NCBI RefSeq assembly: GCF_937926365.1 | Contig: NZ_CALAOH010000085.1 | Span: 1-17,221, forward strand | From: an uncultured Azohydromonas sp. | Lineage (GTDB): Bacteria; Pseudomonadota; Gammaproteobacteria; Burkholderiales; Burkholderiaceae_C | DNA: 17,221 nt | Direction of reading: 5' to 3' | Shown: in pieces, positions 6,065 to 12,884 of the stretch | How the letters are laid out: the number at the start of each line of letters is the position of its first letter | Numbering within the stretch: position 1 is the first letter of the stretch | The notes under the pieces: generated by a model | The model's input: the letters and a program-made list of their open reading frames with translations, nothing else | What the model was told of the DNA's origin: nothing | Database searches by the model: none | Position numbers and translations under genes: made by a program

Positions 6065-7621
6065 TTGCCCGTCTCCTCCGATCCGTCCCGCCTGCTGCTC
6101 GATCCCGGCCGCGTGCCGCTGCAGACCTGGCACCGCCTCTGGGCCGGGCCCGCCACCGTGGCCCTGCCCGAAGGCGCCTGGGGCCCGGTGCGGGCCTCGG
6201 CCGAGGCTGTGTCCGCGCTGCTGGCGCGCGGCGCGCCGGCCTACGGCATCAACACCGGCTTCGGCAAGCTCGCGCACACGCACATCCCGGACGACCAGCT
6301 CGCGCAACTGCAGCGCAATCTGATCCTTTCGCACGCCGTGGGCACGGGCGAGGAGCTGCCGGAGCCCGTGGTGCGGCTCGTGCTCGCCACCAAGGCCGCG
6401 AGCCTGGCGCGCGGCTGCTCGGGGGTGCGGCCGGTGGTGATCGAGTCGCTGCTGGGGCTGCTCAACGCCGGCATCAGCCCCTGCATTCCGGCCAAGGGCT
6501 CGGTGGGCGCCTCGGGCGACCTGGCGCCGCTGGCGCACATGACGCTGGCGCTCATGGGCGAGGGTGAAGTTCGCGTGGACGGCCTGCGCCGCCCGGCGGC
6601 ACAGGCGCTGCGCGACGCCGGCCTCGTACCGCTGGCACTGGCGCCCAAGGAGGGACTGGCGCTGATCAACGGCACGCAGGTATCCACCGCGCTGGCGCTG
6701 CACGGGCTGTTCATGGCGCAGCGGGTGCTGGAAGCCTCGGTGGCGGTGGGCGCGCTGTCGGTGGATGCCGCGCGCGGCAGCGACGCACCCTTCGACGCAC
6801 GCATCCACGCCGCGCGCGGGCAGCCCGGGCAGATCGCGCTGGCGCGCGCGTACCGGGAGCTGCTGGCCGGCAGCGCGATCCGGCAATCGCACCTGGTGGC
6901 CGACGAGCGCGTGCAGGACCCGTACAGCCTGCGCTGCCAGCCGCAGGTGATGGGCGCCTGCCGCGACCTGCTGCTGCAGGCCGCGCGCACGCTGCTGGTG
7001 GAAGCCAACGCCGTCACCGACAACCCGCTGCTGTTCGGCGATCAGGCGCTGTCCGGCGGCAACTTCCACGCCGAGCCGGTGGCTTTCGCGGCCGACCAGA
7101 TGGCGCTGGCGATCGCCGAGATCGGCGCGCTGGCGGAGCGGCGCATCGCGCTGCTGATCGACGCCAACCTCTCCGGGCTGCCGCCCTTCCTGGTGCGCGA
7201 CGCGGGGCTGAACTCCGGTTTCATGATCGCCCACGTCACGGCCGCGGCCCTCGCCTCGGAGAACAAGAGCCTGGCGCATCCGGCCAGCGTGGACAGCCTG
7301 CCCACCTCGGCCAACCAGGAGGACCACGTCAGCATGGCGACCTTCGCCGCGCGGCGGCTGCAGGAGATGGCGCTCAACAGCGCCACCATCGTCGCCATCG
7401 AGTGGCTCACCGCGGCGCAGGGGGTGGACTTCCACCATCCGCTCACCACCTCGGCCCCGCTGCAGCAGCTGCACGCGCTGCTGCGTGGCGCCGTCACGCA
7501 CTACGACCACGACCGGCTGCTGGCGCCCGACATCGAGGCCGCCCGCGTGCTCCTGCTGCAGGGCGAGGTTTCGCGCGTGCTGCCCGAGGCGCTGGCGGCG
7601 CTGTGGGACGACCGAGCATGA
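6065..7621 (+). CDS. hutH: Histidine ammonia-lyase (histidase)
   Basis: HutH removes ammonia from L-histidine to form urocanate, the first step of the pathway, using the self-made MIO cofactor. The Ala-Ser-Gly triad that cyclises to MIO is at residues 149-151 in KGSVGASGDLAPLAH. The catalytic Tyr is Tyr60 in AYGINTGFG. Other family blocks are NGTQVSTAL, QDPYSLRCQPQVMG, ANAVTDNPL and the late SANQEDHVSM. I chose TTG 6065, which lies 6 bases after AAAGG and gives 518 residues with an N-terminus PVSSDPSRLLLDPG. A TTG at 6026 would add 13 residues but lies only 10 bases after hutU and lacks a ribosome site, so the start is not certain. The stop codon TGA overlaps the hutI start (ATGA), so the two are very probably translationally coupled. 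Confidence 0.96.
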   Translation: MPVSSDPSRLLLDPGRVPLQTWHRLWAGPATVALPEGAWGPVRASAEAVSALLARGAPAYGINTGFGKLAHTHIPDDQLAQLQRNLILSHAVGTGEELPEPVVRLVLATKAASLARGCSGVRPVVIESLLGLLNAGISPCIPAKGSVGASGDLAPLAHMTLALMGEGEVRVDGLRRPAAQALRDAGLVPLALAPKEGLALINGTQVSTALALHGLFMAQRVLEASVAVGALSVDAARGSDAPFDARIHAARGQPGQIALARAYRELLAGSAIRQSHLVADERVQDPYSLRCQPQVMGACRDLLLQAARTLLVEANAVTDNPLLFGDQALSGGNFHAEPVAFAADQMALAIAEIGALAERRIALLIDANLSGLPPFLVRDAGLNSGFMIAHVTAAALASENKSLAHPASVDSLPTSANQEDHVSMATFAARRLQEMALNSATIVAIEWLTAAQGVDFHHPLTTSAPLQQLHALLRGAVTHYDHDRLLAPDIEAARVLLLQGEVSRVLPEALAALWDDRA

Positions 7622-8856
7622 TGAACATCACCCCCGCCTGGGACGCCCTCTGGCTCAACGTCCACCTGCTGCCGCTCACGCCCGCCGACCCGGCCGCCAC
7701 CGTGCGCGACGGCGCGCTGGCCGTGCGCGACGGCCGCATCGCCTGGCTGGGCCCGCGCGCCGCGCTGCCCGAAGGCGTCGCGGCCGCATCGACCCATGAC
7801 GGCGGCGGCGCCTGGCTGCTGCCGGGCTTCATCGACTGCCATACCCACGTGGTGCACGCCGGGCAGCGCAGCGAGGAATTCGAGCTGCGCATGTCGGGCC
7901 AGAGCTATGAGGCCATCGCGCGGCGCGGCGGCGGCATCCTCAACACCGTGCGCGCCACGCGCGCCGCGAGCGAGGAGGCGTTGCTGGCGCAGAGCCTGCC
8001 GCGCGTGCGCAACCTGATGCGCGAGGGCGTGACCACGCTGGAAGTGAAGTCCGGCTACGGCCTGGAGTCGGAAACCGAGGCGCGCATGCTGCGCGTGGCG
8101 CGCCGCCTGGGGCGCGAGTTTCAGTTGCGGGTGAAAGCCAGTTTCCTGGGCGCGCACGCGCTGCCGCCGGAGTACGCCGGCCGCGCCGATGACTACGTGG
8201 CGCTGCTGTGCGACGACATGCTGCCAGCCCTGGCCGCGCAAGGCCTGGTGGACGCGGTGGATGCGTTTTGCGAGGGCATCGCCTTTTCCGCGGCGCAGGT
8301 GGAACGGCTGTTCGAGACGGCGCGGCAGTTGAGACTGCCGGTGAAGCTGCACGCCGGCCAGCTTTCCGACCTGGGCGGCGCCGAGTTGGTTGGGCGCTTC
8401 GGCGGACTGTCGGCGGACCACCTGGAGGAAGTCTCGGAAGCCGGCATCGCCGCGCTGCGCGCCGCTGGCAGCGTGGCCGTGCTGCTGCCCGGGGCGATCC
8501 ATTTCCTGCGCGAGACGCGGCGCCCGCCGGTTGAAAAGCTGCACGCCGCGGGGGTACCGGTGGCGCTGGCCACCGACTGCAACCCCGGCAGCTCGCCCAT
8601 GCCCTCCATCCTGGCCGCGCTGAACCTGGGCTGCCTGCTGCTGGGGCTCACACCCACCGAGGCCCTGGCCGGCGCCACCTGCCATGCCGCCGCGGCGCTG
8701 GGCTTGTCCACGGAGACCGGCAGCCTGGAAATCGGCAAGGCGGCGGATTTCGCGCTGTGGGAGGTGGAGCGCCCGGCGCAGCTGTGCGCCACGCTCGGTT
8801 TCAATCCCTGCCGGCAGGTGGTCTACCAGGGACGCAGCCGTCCGCTGCCCGGTTGA
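7618..8856 (+). CDS. hutI: Imidazolonepropionase
   Basis: HutI opens the ring of 4-imidazolone-5-propionate to give N-formimino-L-glutamate, the third step of histidine breakdown. It is an amidohydrolase with a TIM barrel and one metal. Metal ligands visible are His75 and His77 (in GFIDCHTHVVHAG), His245 (in VKLHAGQLSD) and Asp320 (in LATDCNPGSSP), with His268 in LSADHLEE as the catalytic neighbour. The 412-residue length is normal. Two in-frame ATGs stand side by side at 7618 and 7621. The first overlaps the hutH stop as ATGA and is preferred for coupling. The frame is open back to 7402, inside hutH, but those codons are only a shadow of hutH. The following step (HutF, HutG or HutE) is not encoded in this window. 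Confidence 0.97.
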   Translation: MMNITPAWDALWLNVHLLPLTPADPAATVRDGALAVRDGRIAWLGPRAALPEGVAAASTHDGGGAWLLPGFIDCHTHVVHAGQRSEEFELRMSGQSYEAIARRGGGILNTVRATRAASEEALLAQSLPRVRNLMREGVTTLEVKSGYGLESETEARMLRVARRLGREFQLRVKASFLGAHALPPEYAGRADDYVALLCDDMLPALAAQGLVDAVDAFCEGIAFSAAQVERLFETARQLRLPVKLHAGQLSDLGGAELVGRFGGLSADHLEEVSEAGIAALRAAGSVAVLLPGAIHFLRETRRPPVEKLHAAGVPVALATDCNPGSSPMPSILAALNLGCLLLGLTPTEALAGATCHAAAALGLSTETGSLEIGKAADFALWEVERPAQLCATLGFNPCRQVVYQGRSRPLPG

Positions 8857-8858
8857 GG

Positions 8859-8887
8859 ACAGCGCGGCGACTCACCGCCGCGGCTGT
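8859..8887. terminator. Hairpin between convergent hutI and the 143-residue gene
   Basis: ACAGC and GCGGCG (8859-8869) pair with CGCCGC (8876-8881) and GCTGT (8883-8887). This gives an 11-bp stem with a one-base bulge (8882) and a 6-base loop. It begins 2 bases after the hutI stop, and its loop contains the stop codon of the opposing gene, so it could end transcripts from both sides. No T-run follows on either strand, so intrinsic termination would be weak; RNA 3'-end protection is another reading. Confidence 0.45.
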
Positions 8888-9303
8888 TCGCGCACCCCCA
8901 CCAGATAGCCCTGCAGCAGCCAGCGCGAGACGTTGGTGACGGCGTCGCCCATCAGCATCACCGGGTCCACGCCCTTGACGAGAAAGGGATAGTCGTCGTA
9001 GGGCGGATAAGGCTCGCAGTCGGGAAAGCGGCGCTGGAAGCGGGCCACCACATGCGGCGACCAGCGGCCCCGGTGCACGCCAATGCACAGCGAAAAGCCG
9101 CGGTCACGCCAGAGTTCGGACCAGATGCCCATGTACAGCACCGGCTGATCCCGGTACTTGATGTACATGCCGTAGTCGCCATCGGCCCAGCGTTTGTGGA
9201 ACACCCCCTCCACGCCGAAACCGGCCGTCTCGAAGCGTGGAGCGATCTGCTCCATGAAATCGAACATCTGCTTCACGGCTTTGTCCGTGGCGACGTTGAA
9301 CAC
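8872..9303 (-). CDS. Hypothetical protein, 143 residues
   Basis: This is a soluble-looking protein rich in aromatic and charged residues (for example GDYGMYIKYRDQPVLYMGIW, WRDRGFSLCIG, CEPYPPYDDYPFLVKG) with no signal peptide or clear membrane helix. The start is a GTG (9301-9303 on the reverse strand) because no ATG precedes the conserved-looking N-terminus (FNVATDKAVKQMFDFMEQIAPRF). A GAAAGG ribosome site lies 5 bases ahead of it and overlaps the stop of the CopD-like gene, giving a 9-base gap and probable co-transcription. I do not recognise the family. The alternating Tyr/Trp strands suggest an alpha+beta ligand-binding fold, but no catalytic motif can be named. It ends in the terminator-like hairpin facing hutI. 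Confidence 0.7.
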   Translation of the reverse strand: MFNVATDKAVKQMFDFMEQIAPRFETAGFGVEGVFHKRWADGDYGMYIKYRDQPVLYMGIWSELWRDRGFSLCIGVHRGRWSPHVVARFQRRFPDCEPYPPYDDYPFLVKGVDPVMLMGDAVTNVSRWLLQGYLVGVREQPRR

Positions 9304-9312
9304 GATGGCCTT

Positions 9313-9762
9313 TCAGCGTGCCGTCATGGCCGCCACCACGGTGCAAATACCCAGCACCAGGTTGAGCGCGACCAGACGGCGAATACGGTTGAGGGTTTGC
9401 CCGGCGGCAGGCCAGGCGGCGGCGGAACAGTCACGGCGCAGAGCGGGAAACAGCGCGCCGTAAACGTAGGCGAATATCGCGGCCATCACCAAGCCCAGCG
9501 CCAGCATCGCGTGCCAGCCGGGCGGCGCATTTTGAAAACCCGTCTGGAGCAGCATCGTGAAACCCGTCGCGAGGATCACGGCCACGGCCACGGCCGTATA
9601 GGGCAGAAAGCGTGAAAAGGTCGCGGCCCACAGCGGCAGCCGTTGGGGCGGTTGCAGCACCTCGGCCGCCGCGGGCCGCAGGCAGCAGTACGCGAAGAAC
9701 ATGCCGCCGACCCAGACGATCACGCCCAGCAGGTGCAAGAGGATCAGCGGTTGACGCGGCAT
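9313..9762 (-). CDS. CopD-like four-helix integral membrane protein
   Basis: This 149-residue inner-membrane protein has four hydrophobic helices at about residues 6-27, 55-73, 84-104 and 129-146. It opens with HLLGVIVWVGGMFFAYCCLRP, the pattern of the short CopD-family proteins of proteobacteria, which are related to copper-resistance CopD and often proposed to bind haem or copper. His10 in helix 1 and His84 at the start of helix 3 are possible ligands. ATG 9762 begins the conserved sequence. An in-frame ATG at 9861 would add 33 Arg/Pro-rich residues not expected of the family. No clear Shine-Dalgarno sequence precedes 9762. The unknown 143-residue gene follows after 9 bases. The metal or haem role is family-level inference; nothing else for copper handling is nearby. 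Confidence 0.75.
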   Translation of the reverse strand: MPRQPLILLHLLGVIVWVGGMFFAYCCLRPAAAEVLQPPQRLPLWAATFSRFLPYTAVAVAVILATGFTMLLQTGFQNAPPGWHAMLALGLVMAAIFAYVYGALFPALRRDCSAAAWPAAGQTLNRIRRLVALNLVLGICTVVAAMTAR

Positions 9763-9865
9763 GGTGGCAGGTGGTGGCGATGGGCAGCGACGCCGGACGA
9801 GGGGCCGCAGTCTACAGAGGGCACGGGGGCTGCCCGGCCGGTAACCTGCTTCTTCGGCCATCCGT

Positions 9866-9887
9866 GCCGCCGCTTTACAGCGGCAGC
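9866..9887 (-). terminator. Strong hairpin with GUAA tetraloop upstream of the CopD-like gene
   Basis: On the minus strand GCTGCCGCT and AGCGGCGGC form a 9-bp stem (one G-U pair) closed by the loop GTAA, a GNRA-type tetraloop. It sits 111 bases after the stop of the AhpD-like gene and 103 bases before the CopD-like start. The TAA stop of a short in-frame ORF (9875-9955) falls in its loop. No U-run follows, so it may act as a processing, protection or attenuation element rather than a classical terminator. Confidence 0.35.
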
Positions 9888-9955
9888 CGCATCGGCGGCA
9901 TCGGCGAGGCCGTGATGCCTCGGCACGCGCAAGAGCGCTGGGCCGCCTCGTTCAC
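9875..9955 (-). CDS. Possible 26-residue small ORF
   Basis: A GTG at 9953-9955 (reverse strand) opens a 26-codon frame ending in SCACRGITASPMPPMRLPL and a TAA. An upstream in-frame GTG at 9983-9985 would make it 36 residues. The frame is the same as that of the preceding AhpD-like gene, whose TAG at 9998 is followed by 40 sense codons. Two Cys close together, two Met and a Pro-rich end just ahead of a CopD-like gene recall metal-sensing leader peptides, but this is speculation. There is no clear ribosome binding site. It could be chance or a relic of a longer C-terminus. Confidence 0.2.
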   Translation of the reverse strand: MNEAAQRSCACRGITASPMPPMRLPL

Positions 9956-9997
9956 CCGGTCGGTCGGCAGCGTGAGGCCCTGCACAGCCGAACCAGG

Positions 9998-10408
9998 CTA
10001 CGCGGCCGCGCCAGCATCGAAGGCCGCATCCAACGGCAGTTGCAGGCCGTTGGCGAGGTGATTGGTCTTGGCGGCCAGCGAGACGATGGCCAGCAGTTCC
10101 GCGTGCTGCTCGTCCGTCATGCCCTTGGCGCGGGCTGCGGCGGTGTGGGAATGGACGCAATAACTGCAGGAATTGGCGATCGACACCGCGACGTAGATCA
10201 GTTCCTTGGTCAGCGGATCCAGATGCGAGGGCGTGGCCATCACCTGCTTCACCTCGGCCCAGGTGCTTTCCAGCAGCGCGGGATTGAAGGCGAGCGCACG
10301 CCAGAGGTTGTTGACGAAATCCGTCTTCCGGGTGGCGCGGATGTCGTCGAAAACGGCTTTCACTCGCGGATCGGATTCCGGATTCGTGGGTGGTTTGATG
10401 GTGGCCAT
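9998..10408 (-). CDS. AhpD-like carboxymuconolactone decarboxylase family protein
   Basis: This 136-residue all-helical cytoplasmic protein belongs to the carboxymuconolactone decarboxylase/AhpD family. The redox motif Cys-Ser-Tyr-Cys with the following HSH (in NSCSYCVHSHTAAARAKGM) is the AhpD-type active site, pointing to a peroxidase or disulfide-reductase role rather than decarboxylation. The stretch KTDFVNNLWRALAFNPALL is typical of this subgroup. I place the start at ATG 10408, where the conserved MATIKPPT begins. Earlier in-frame starts (up to 10489) would add a hydrophobic leader not seen in the family. There is no recognisable Shine-Dalgarno sequence at 10408, so the start is moderately certain. 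Upstream, 10497-10535 is AT-rich and may hold its promoter. The physiological electron donor is not evident from the neighbours. Confidence 0.87.
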   Translation of the reverse strand: MATIKPPTNPESDPRVKAVFDDIRATRKTDFVNNLWRALAFNPALLESTWAEVKQVMATPSHLDPLTKELIYVAVSIANSCSYCVHSHTAAARAKGMTDEQHAELLAIVSLAAKTNHLANGLQLPLDAAFDAGAAA

Positions 10409-10496
10409 GAGGATGAGATTGAAGAAAAGGAAAGGTCCGATGGTGATGTGCCAACGCGGCCAGCCCATGGCGCGCATGAAGACCAGCACGTGAGCA

Positions 10497-10535
10497 GGAC
10501 GCCAATATAAAAACCAGTTCTTGTTTTACTCATCG
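10497..10535 (-). promoter_or_regulatory. AT-rich segment, possible promoter of the AhpD-like gene
   Basis: Between the GNAT gene and the AhpD-like gene, a short stretch is unusually AT-rich for this window. On the minus strand it contains TATATT (about 10504-10509), a good -10 candidate about 100 bases before the gene's start; no convincing -35 lies 16-18 bases upstream. AAAAC and GTTTT also form a weak 5-bp inverted repeat here (10509-10526). It probably separates transcription of the AhpD-like gene from that of the ABC-GNAT pair. Confidence 0.3.
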
Positions 10536-10551
10536 AGTCGAGTGCAGAGCG

Positions 10552-11016
10552 TCACGGGCCGCTGCAGAAAATGATCATGGGTTGACCTGCATGCACGATT
10601 CCCTCGACCCCGTGCCACCCGGCGCGGTGCAACAGGCTGAGCGATGTACTGGTTCCGCAATACACGTGTTCGTACCCCAATTTACGTGCGTGGTCCACGA
10701 TGGCGCGGAGCAGCAGTGCTCCGATGCCCTGGCCACGGCGTGCGGGAAGCACAAAACCTGCGGCGGCCCACGGCGTCAGATGCCTGTGGCTCGGAATGGA
10801 TTCCGCCTTCAGCGCGCCGAAACCCACCGGAATTCCACCATCGAAGGCCACGAATCCGATGGGCAATGTGTGCTCGGAAGCCGCAAACGCCGTCACATCG
10901 GCGCTCAAATCGCCTGGGCCGTCCTCGCCATACCAGTCCGGCCATTCGGACAGGAGCCATTGGCTGACGGTCGGAATGAGATGCCTTGCGCGAGGCAGGA
11001 GCTGGATGGTGTTCAT
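10552..11016 (-). CDS. GNAT family N-acetyltransferase
   Basis: This 154-residue protein should transfer an acetyl group from acetyl-CoA to an amine. The acetyl-CoA-binding loop RRGQGIGALLLRAIVDHA (93-110) matches the GNAT Q/R-x-x-G-x-G/A motif and follows the strand AAAGFVLP. Earlier segments (ADVTAFAASEHTLPIGFVAF, GIPVGFGALKAE) form the preceding strands, and YEHVYCGTSTSLSLLHRAGW is the typical last motif. It is cytoplasmic. Its ATG overlaps the stop of the ABC transporter gene (ATGA), and GGAGGAG lies 11 bases before it inside that gene, so translation is very probably coupled. That suggests it modifies something linked to the transporter's substrate, but the substrate is unknown; small-molecule detoxification is one option. 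Confidence 0.92.
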   Translation of the reverse strand: MNTIQLLPRARHLIPTVSQWLLSEWPDWYGEDGPGDLSADVTAFAASEHTLPIGFVAFDGGIPVGFGALKAESIPSHRHLTPWAAAGFVLPARRGQGIGALLLRAIVDHARKLGYEHVYCGTSTSLSLLHRAGWHGVEGIVHAGQPMIIFCSGP

Positions 11017-12743
11017 GTCCACCGATACTCCTCCGCCGCATCCATCCTCCACCTCCCCTCCCCCTGCAGTTCCAGCACCTGCCGGTGGTATTTCTGCAGC
11101 GCCGGGCGGTGGCTGATGCTCACCGGGGTGATGGAAAGCTCGGCCAGCTGCGCGTACAGCAGCTCCTCGTTGGCCGCGTCCAGCGCGCTGGTGGATTCGT
11201 CCAGCAGCGCGTAACGCGGCTTGGCGACCAGCGCGCGGGCAAAGGCCAGGCGCTGCTGCTCGCCCACCGACAGCAGCTTGCCCCAGTCCCGCTCGGCCGA
11301 GAGCCCGCCCACGCGGTCCGCCAGCGTCGGCAGGTTCACGCGCTGCAGCCACTGCAGCAGTTCCTCGTCGCTGATCTCGCGCTCCGGGTGCGGATACAAC
11401 AGCTGCGTGCGCAGGTCGCCCGGCGGCAGGTACGGGCGCTGGGGCAGGAACAGCATGTCGGCGCCGGACGGGCGCACCACGCGCCCGTGCCCCGTGTTCC
11501 ATAGCCCTGCCATCACCCGCAGCAGGGAGCTCTTGCCCGAGCCGCTGGGGCCCACGATCAACAGCCCCTCGTGCGGGCGCACCTGGAAATCGACGTTGCT
11601 GATGAGCACCTGCTCGCGCTGCGGCGTCAGCACGCTCAGCTGCTCCACCGCCAGCTCCGCGCCGTGCACCAGCTGCACGTGGTCCGTGCCGCTCTCCTGC
11701 CCGTTCCCGTTCACCGGGCGGGACTGCTCCCGCAGCACCTGCTGGAAGCCGTGCAGCCGCTCGATGCCCGCGCCGAAGCGGCTCAAGCCCTCGAAATGCT
11801 CCACCACCACCGTGAGCGCGCTCAGGATCGCCGCGAACGCGCCCGCCGCCTGCACCGCGGCGCCCACTTCCAGCGTGCCGTCGAGCACGTCCTTGGCCAC
11901 CACCACGCTGGGCAGCGCCAGCGTCAGAAAGCTGTGCGCGTACTGGAACAGGTTCAGCCGCAACTGCCAGCGCAGCACCTTCTGATAGTTGCGGTAGGCA
12001 AAGTCGAACACGCGCTGCAGCGCCGACATCTCGCGCGGCTCGCCGTCGTAGAACGCGATGGGCTCGGCGTTCTCGCGCACGCGCACGAGGTTGAAGCGGA
12101 AGTCCGCCTCGCGCTGCAGCTGCGCGAAGTTCAGCGGGATCAGCCGCTTGCCGAATACCGAGGCGGTGAAGAGCGTGGCGAAGATGGCGTAGCCGACGAG
12201 CACCACCACCAGTAGCCGCGAGATGCTCCACAGCACGCCGGTGAAGGCCACGAGCTGGATGAGGGAACCCAGCACGATCATCGAGAAGTACAGCGACTGC
12301 GAGGTCAGGCTGTTGATGTCCTCGGCAATGCGCTGGTCCGGGTTGTCCAGCCCGGGCATCGCGTTGAGCTTGTAGTAGGCGCGATGCTCCAGGTAATGGC
12401 CCAGGAAGTGGAACGTCATCCAGCGCCGCCAGCGCAGCCCCAGCGTGTCGCGCACGAAGTAGTACAGCGCGTACACCGGCACCGCGAAGGCCAGCGCCAG
12501 CATGAAGCGGCGGATGGCGGCCCAGAAGCGGTCGGCGTCGCGCGCGGCCAGCGCCGAGGTGAACTCGCCCGTCTCCTGGTTGAACACCACCGCGAAGCCC
12601 GTCTGCGCCAGCAGCAGCGCCATCAGCACCGCCAGCATCCCGGCCGCGCGCCATCGCTCCTCGGAGGTCCAGTACGGCGCCGCGATGGCCTTGAAGCGCT
12701 GCAGCAGGCGGGCGTTGAAGCCGGGTTGTTGTTCCGTGCTCAT
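11013..12743 (-). CDS. ABC transporter, fused permease and ATPase (SbmA/BacA/YddA-like)
   Basis: This 576-residue half-transporter has an N-terminal membrane domain of the ABC_membrane_2 type, with helices at about 36-55, 80-96, 151-171, 177-197, 272-284 and 294-314. A C-terminal ATPase domain follows from about 365. Walker A is GPSGSGKSS (398-406), the signature LSVGEQQR (491-498), Walker B YALLDE (511-516), and the H-loop His is His545 in ISHRP. The YxxYxLNAMPGLDNPDQRIAEDI region (123-143) is characteristic of the SbmA/BacA/YddA and peroxisomal ABCD group. It would work as a homodimer in the inner membrane. Relatives carry vitamin B12, long-chain fatty acids or antimicrobial peptides, so the substrate cannot be fixed. 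ATG 12743 begins the expected N-terminus but has no strong ribosome site. It is coupled to the GNAT gene by ATGA. Confidence 0.93.
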   Translation of the reverse strand: MSTEQQPGFNARLLQRFKAIAAPYWTSEERWRAAGMLAVLMALLLAQTGFAVVFNQETGEFTSALAARDADRFWAAIRRFMLALAFAVPVYALYYFVRDTLGLRWRRWMTFHFLGHYLEHRAYYKLNAMPGLDNPDQRIAEDINSLTSQSLYFSMIVLGSLIQLVAFTGVLWSISRLLVVVLVGYAIFATLFTASVFGKRLIPLNFAQLQREADFRFNLVRVRENAEPIAFYDGEPREMSALQRVFDFAYRNYQKVLRWQLRLNLFQYAHSFLTLALPSVVVAKDVLDGTLEVGAAVQAAGAFAAILSALTVVVEHFEGLSRFGAGIERLHGFQQVLREQSRPVNGNGQESGTDHVQLVHGAELAVEQLSVLTPQREQVLISNVDFQVRPHEGLLIVGPSGSGKSSLLRVMAGLWNTGHGRVVRPSGADMLFLPQRPYLPPGDLRTQLLYPHPEREISDEELLQWLQRVNLPTLADRVGGLSAERDWGKLLSVGEQQRLAFARALVAKPRYALLDESTSALDAANEELLYAQLAELSITPVSISHRPALQKYHRQVLELQGEGRWRMDAAEEYRWT

Positions 12744-12848
12744 CTATCGGCGCAAGAGTCCCTGGTTCATCTTAGGGGGGGATTGACAGTGCGCCGCCTG
12801 CGGATGATCCCGCGCGGGCCATTCGGCCGACCTCCCCGCCGCGGCCTG

Positions 12849-12854
12849 TACAGT
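12849..12854 (+). promoter_or_regulatory. Possible -10 box of kynU
   Basis: TACAGT lies 30 bases before the kynU ATG and matches TATAAT at four of six positions, at a distance that would give a short leader. No good -35 is correctly spaced: a TTGACA at 12783-12788 is about 60 bases upstream, too far to pair with it. Confidence 0.25.
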
Positions 12855-12884
12855 GGCCGCCGTACCCTGCCTGGAGCGACCGCC

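Noticed and set aside
4207..6156. 649-codon open frame on the minus strand
   Set aside because: Antisense to hutU, low-complexity Ala/Arg/Val/Gly composition, no motif; a GC-bias shadow.
11017..12654. Possible fusion of a large N-terminal domain to the GNAT protein
   Set aside because: The same frame stays open upstream of the GNAT start, but that part is a shifted reading of the ABC transporter gene; ATG 11016 with its ATGA overlap gives a normal GNAT length.
12783..12788. TTGACA as a -35 box for kynU
   Set aside because: No -10-like hexamer lies 16-18 bases downstream; the nearest (GATGAT) is only 14 bases away, and TACAGT is about 60 bases away.
12384..12884. 167-codon N-terminal extension of kynureninase
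   Set aside because: It is antisense to the ABC transporter gene, and the normal kynureninase N-terminus with its own GGAG site starts at 12885.
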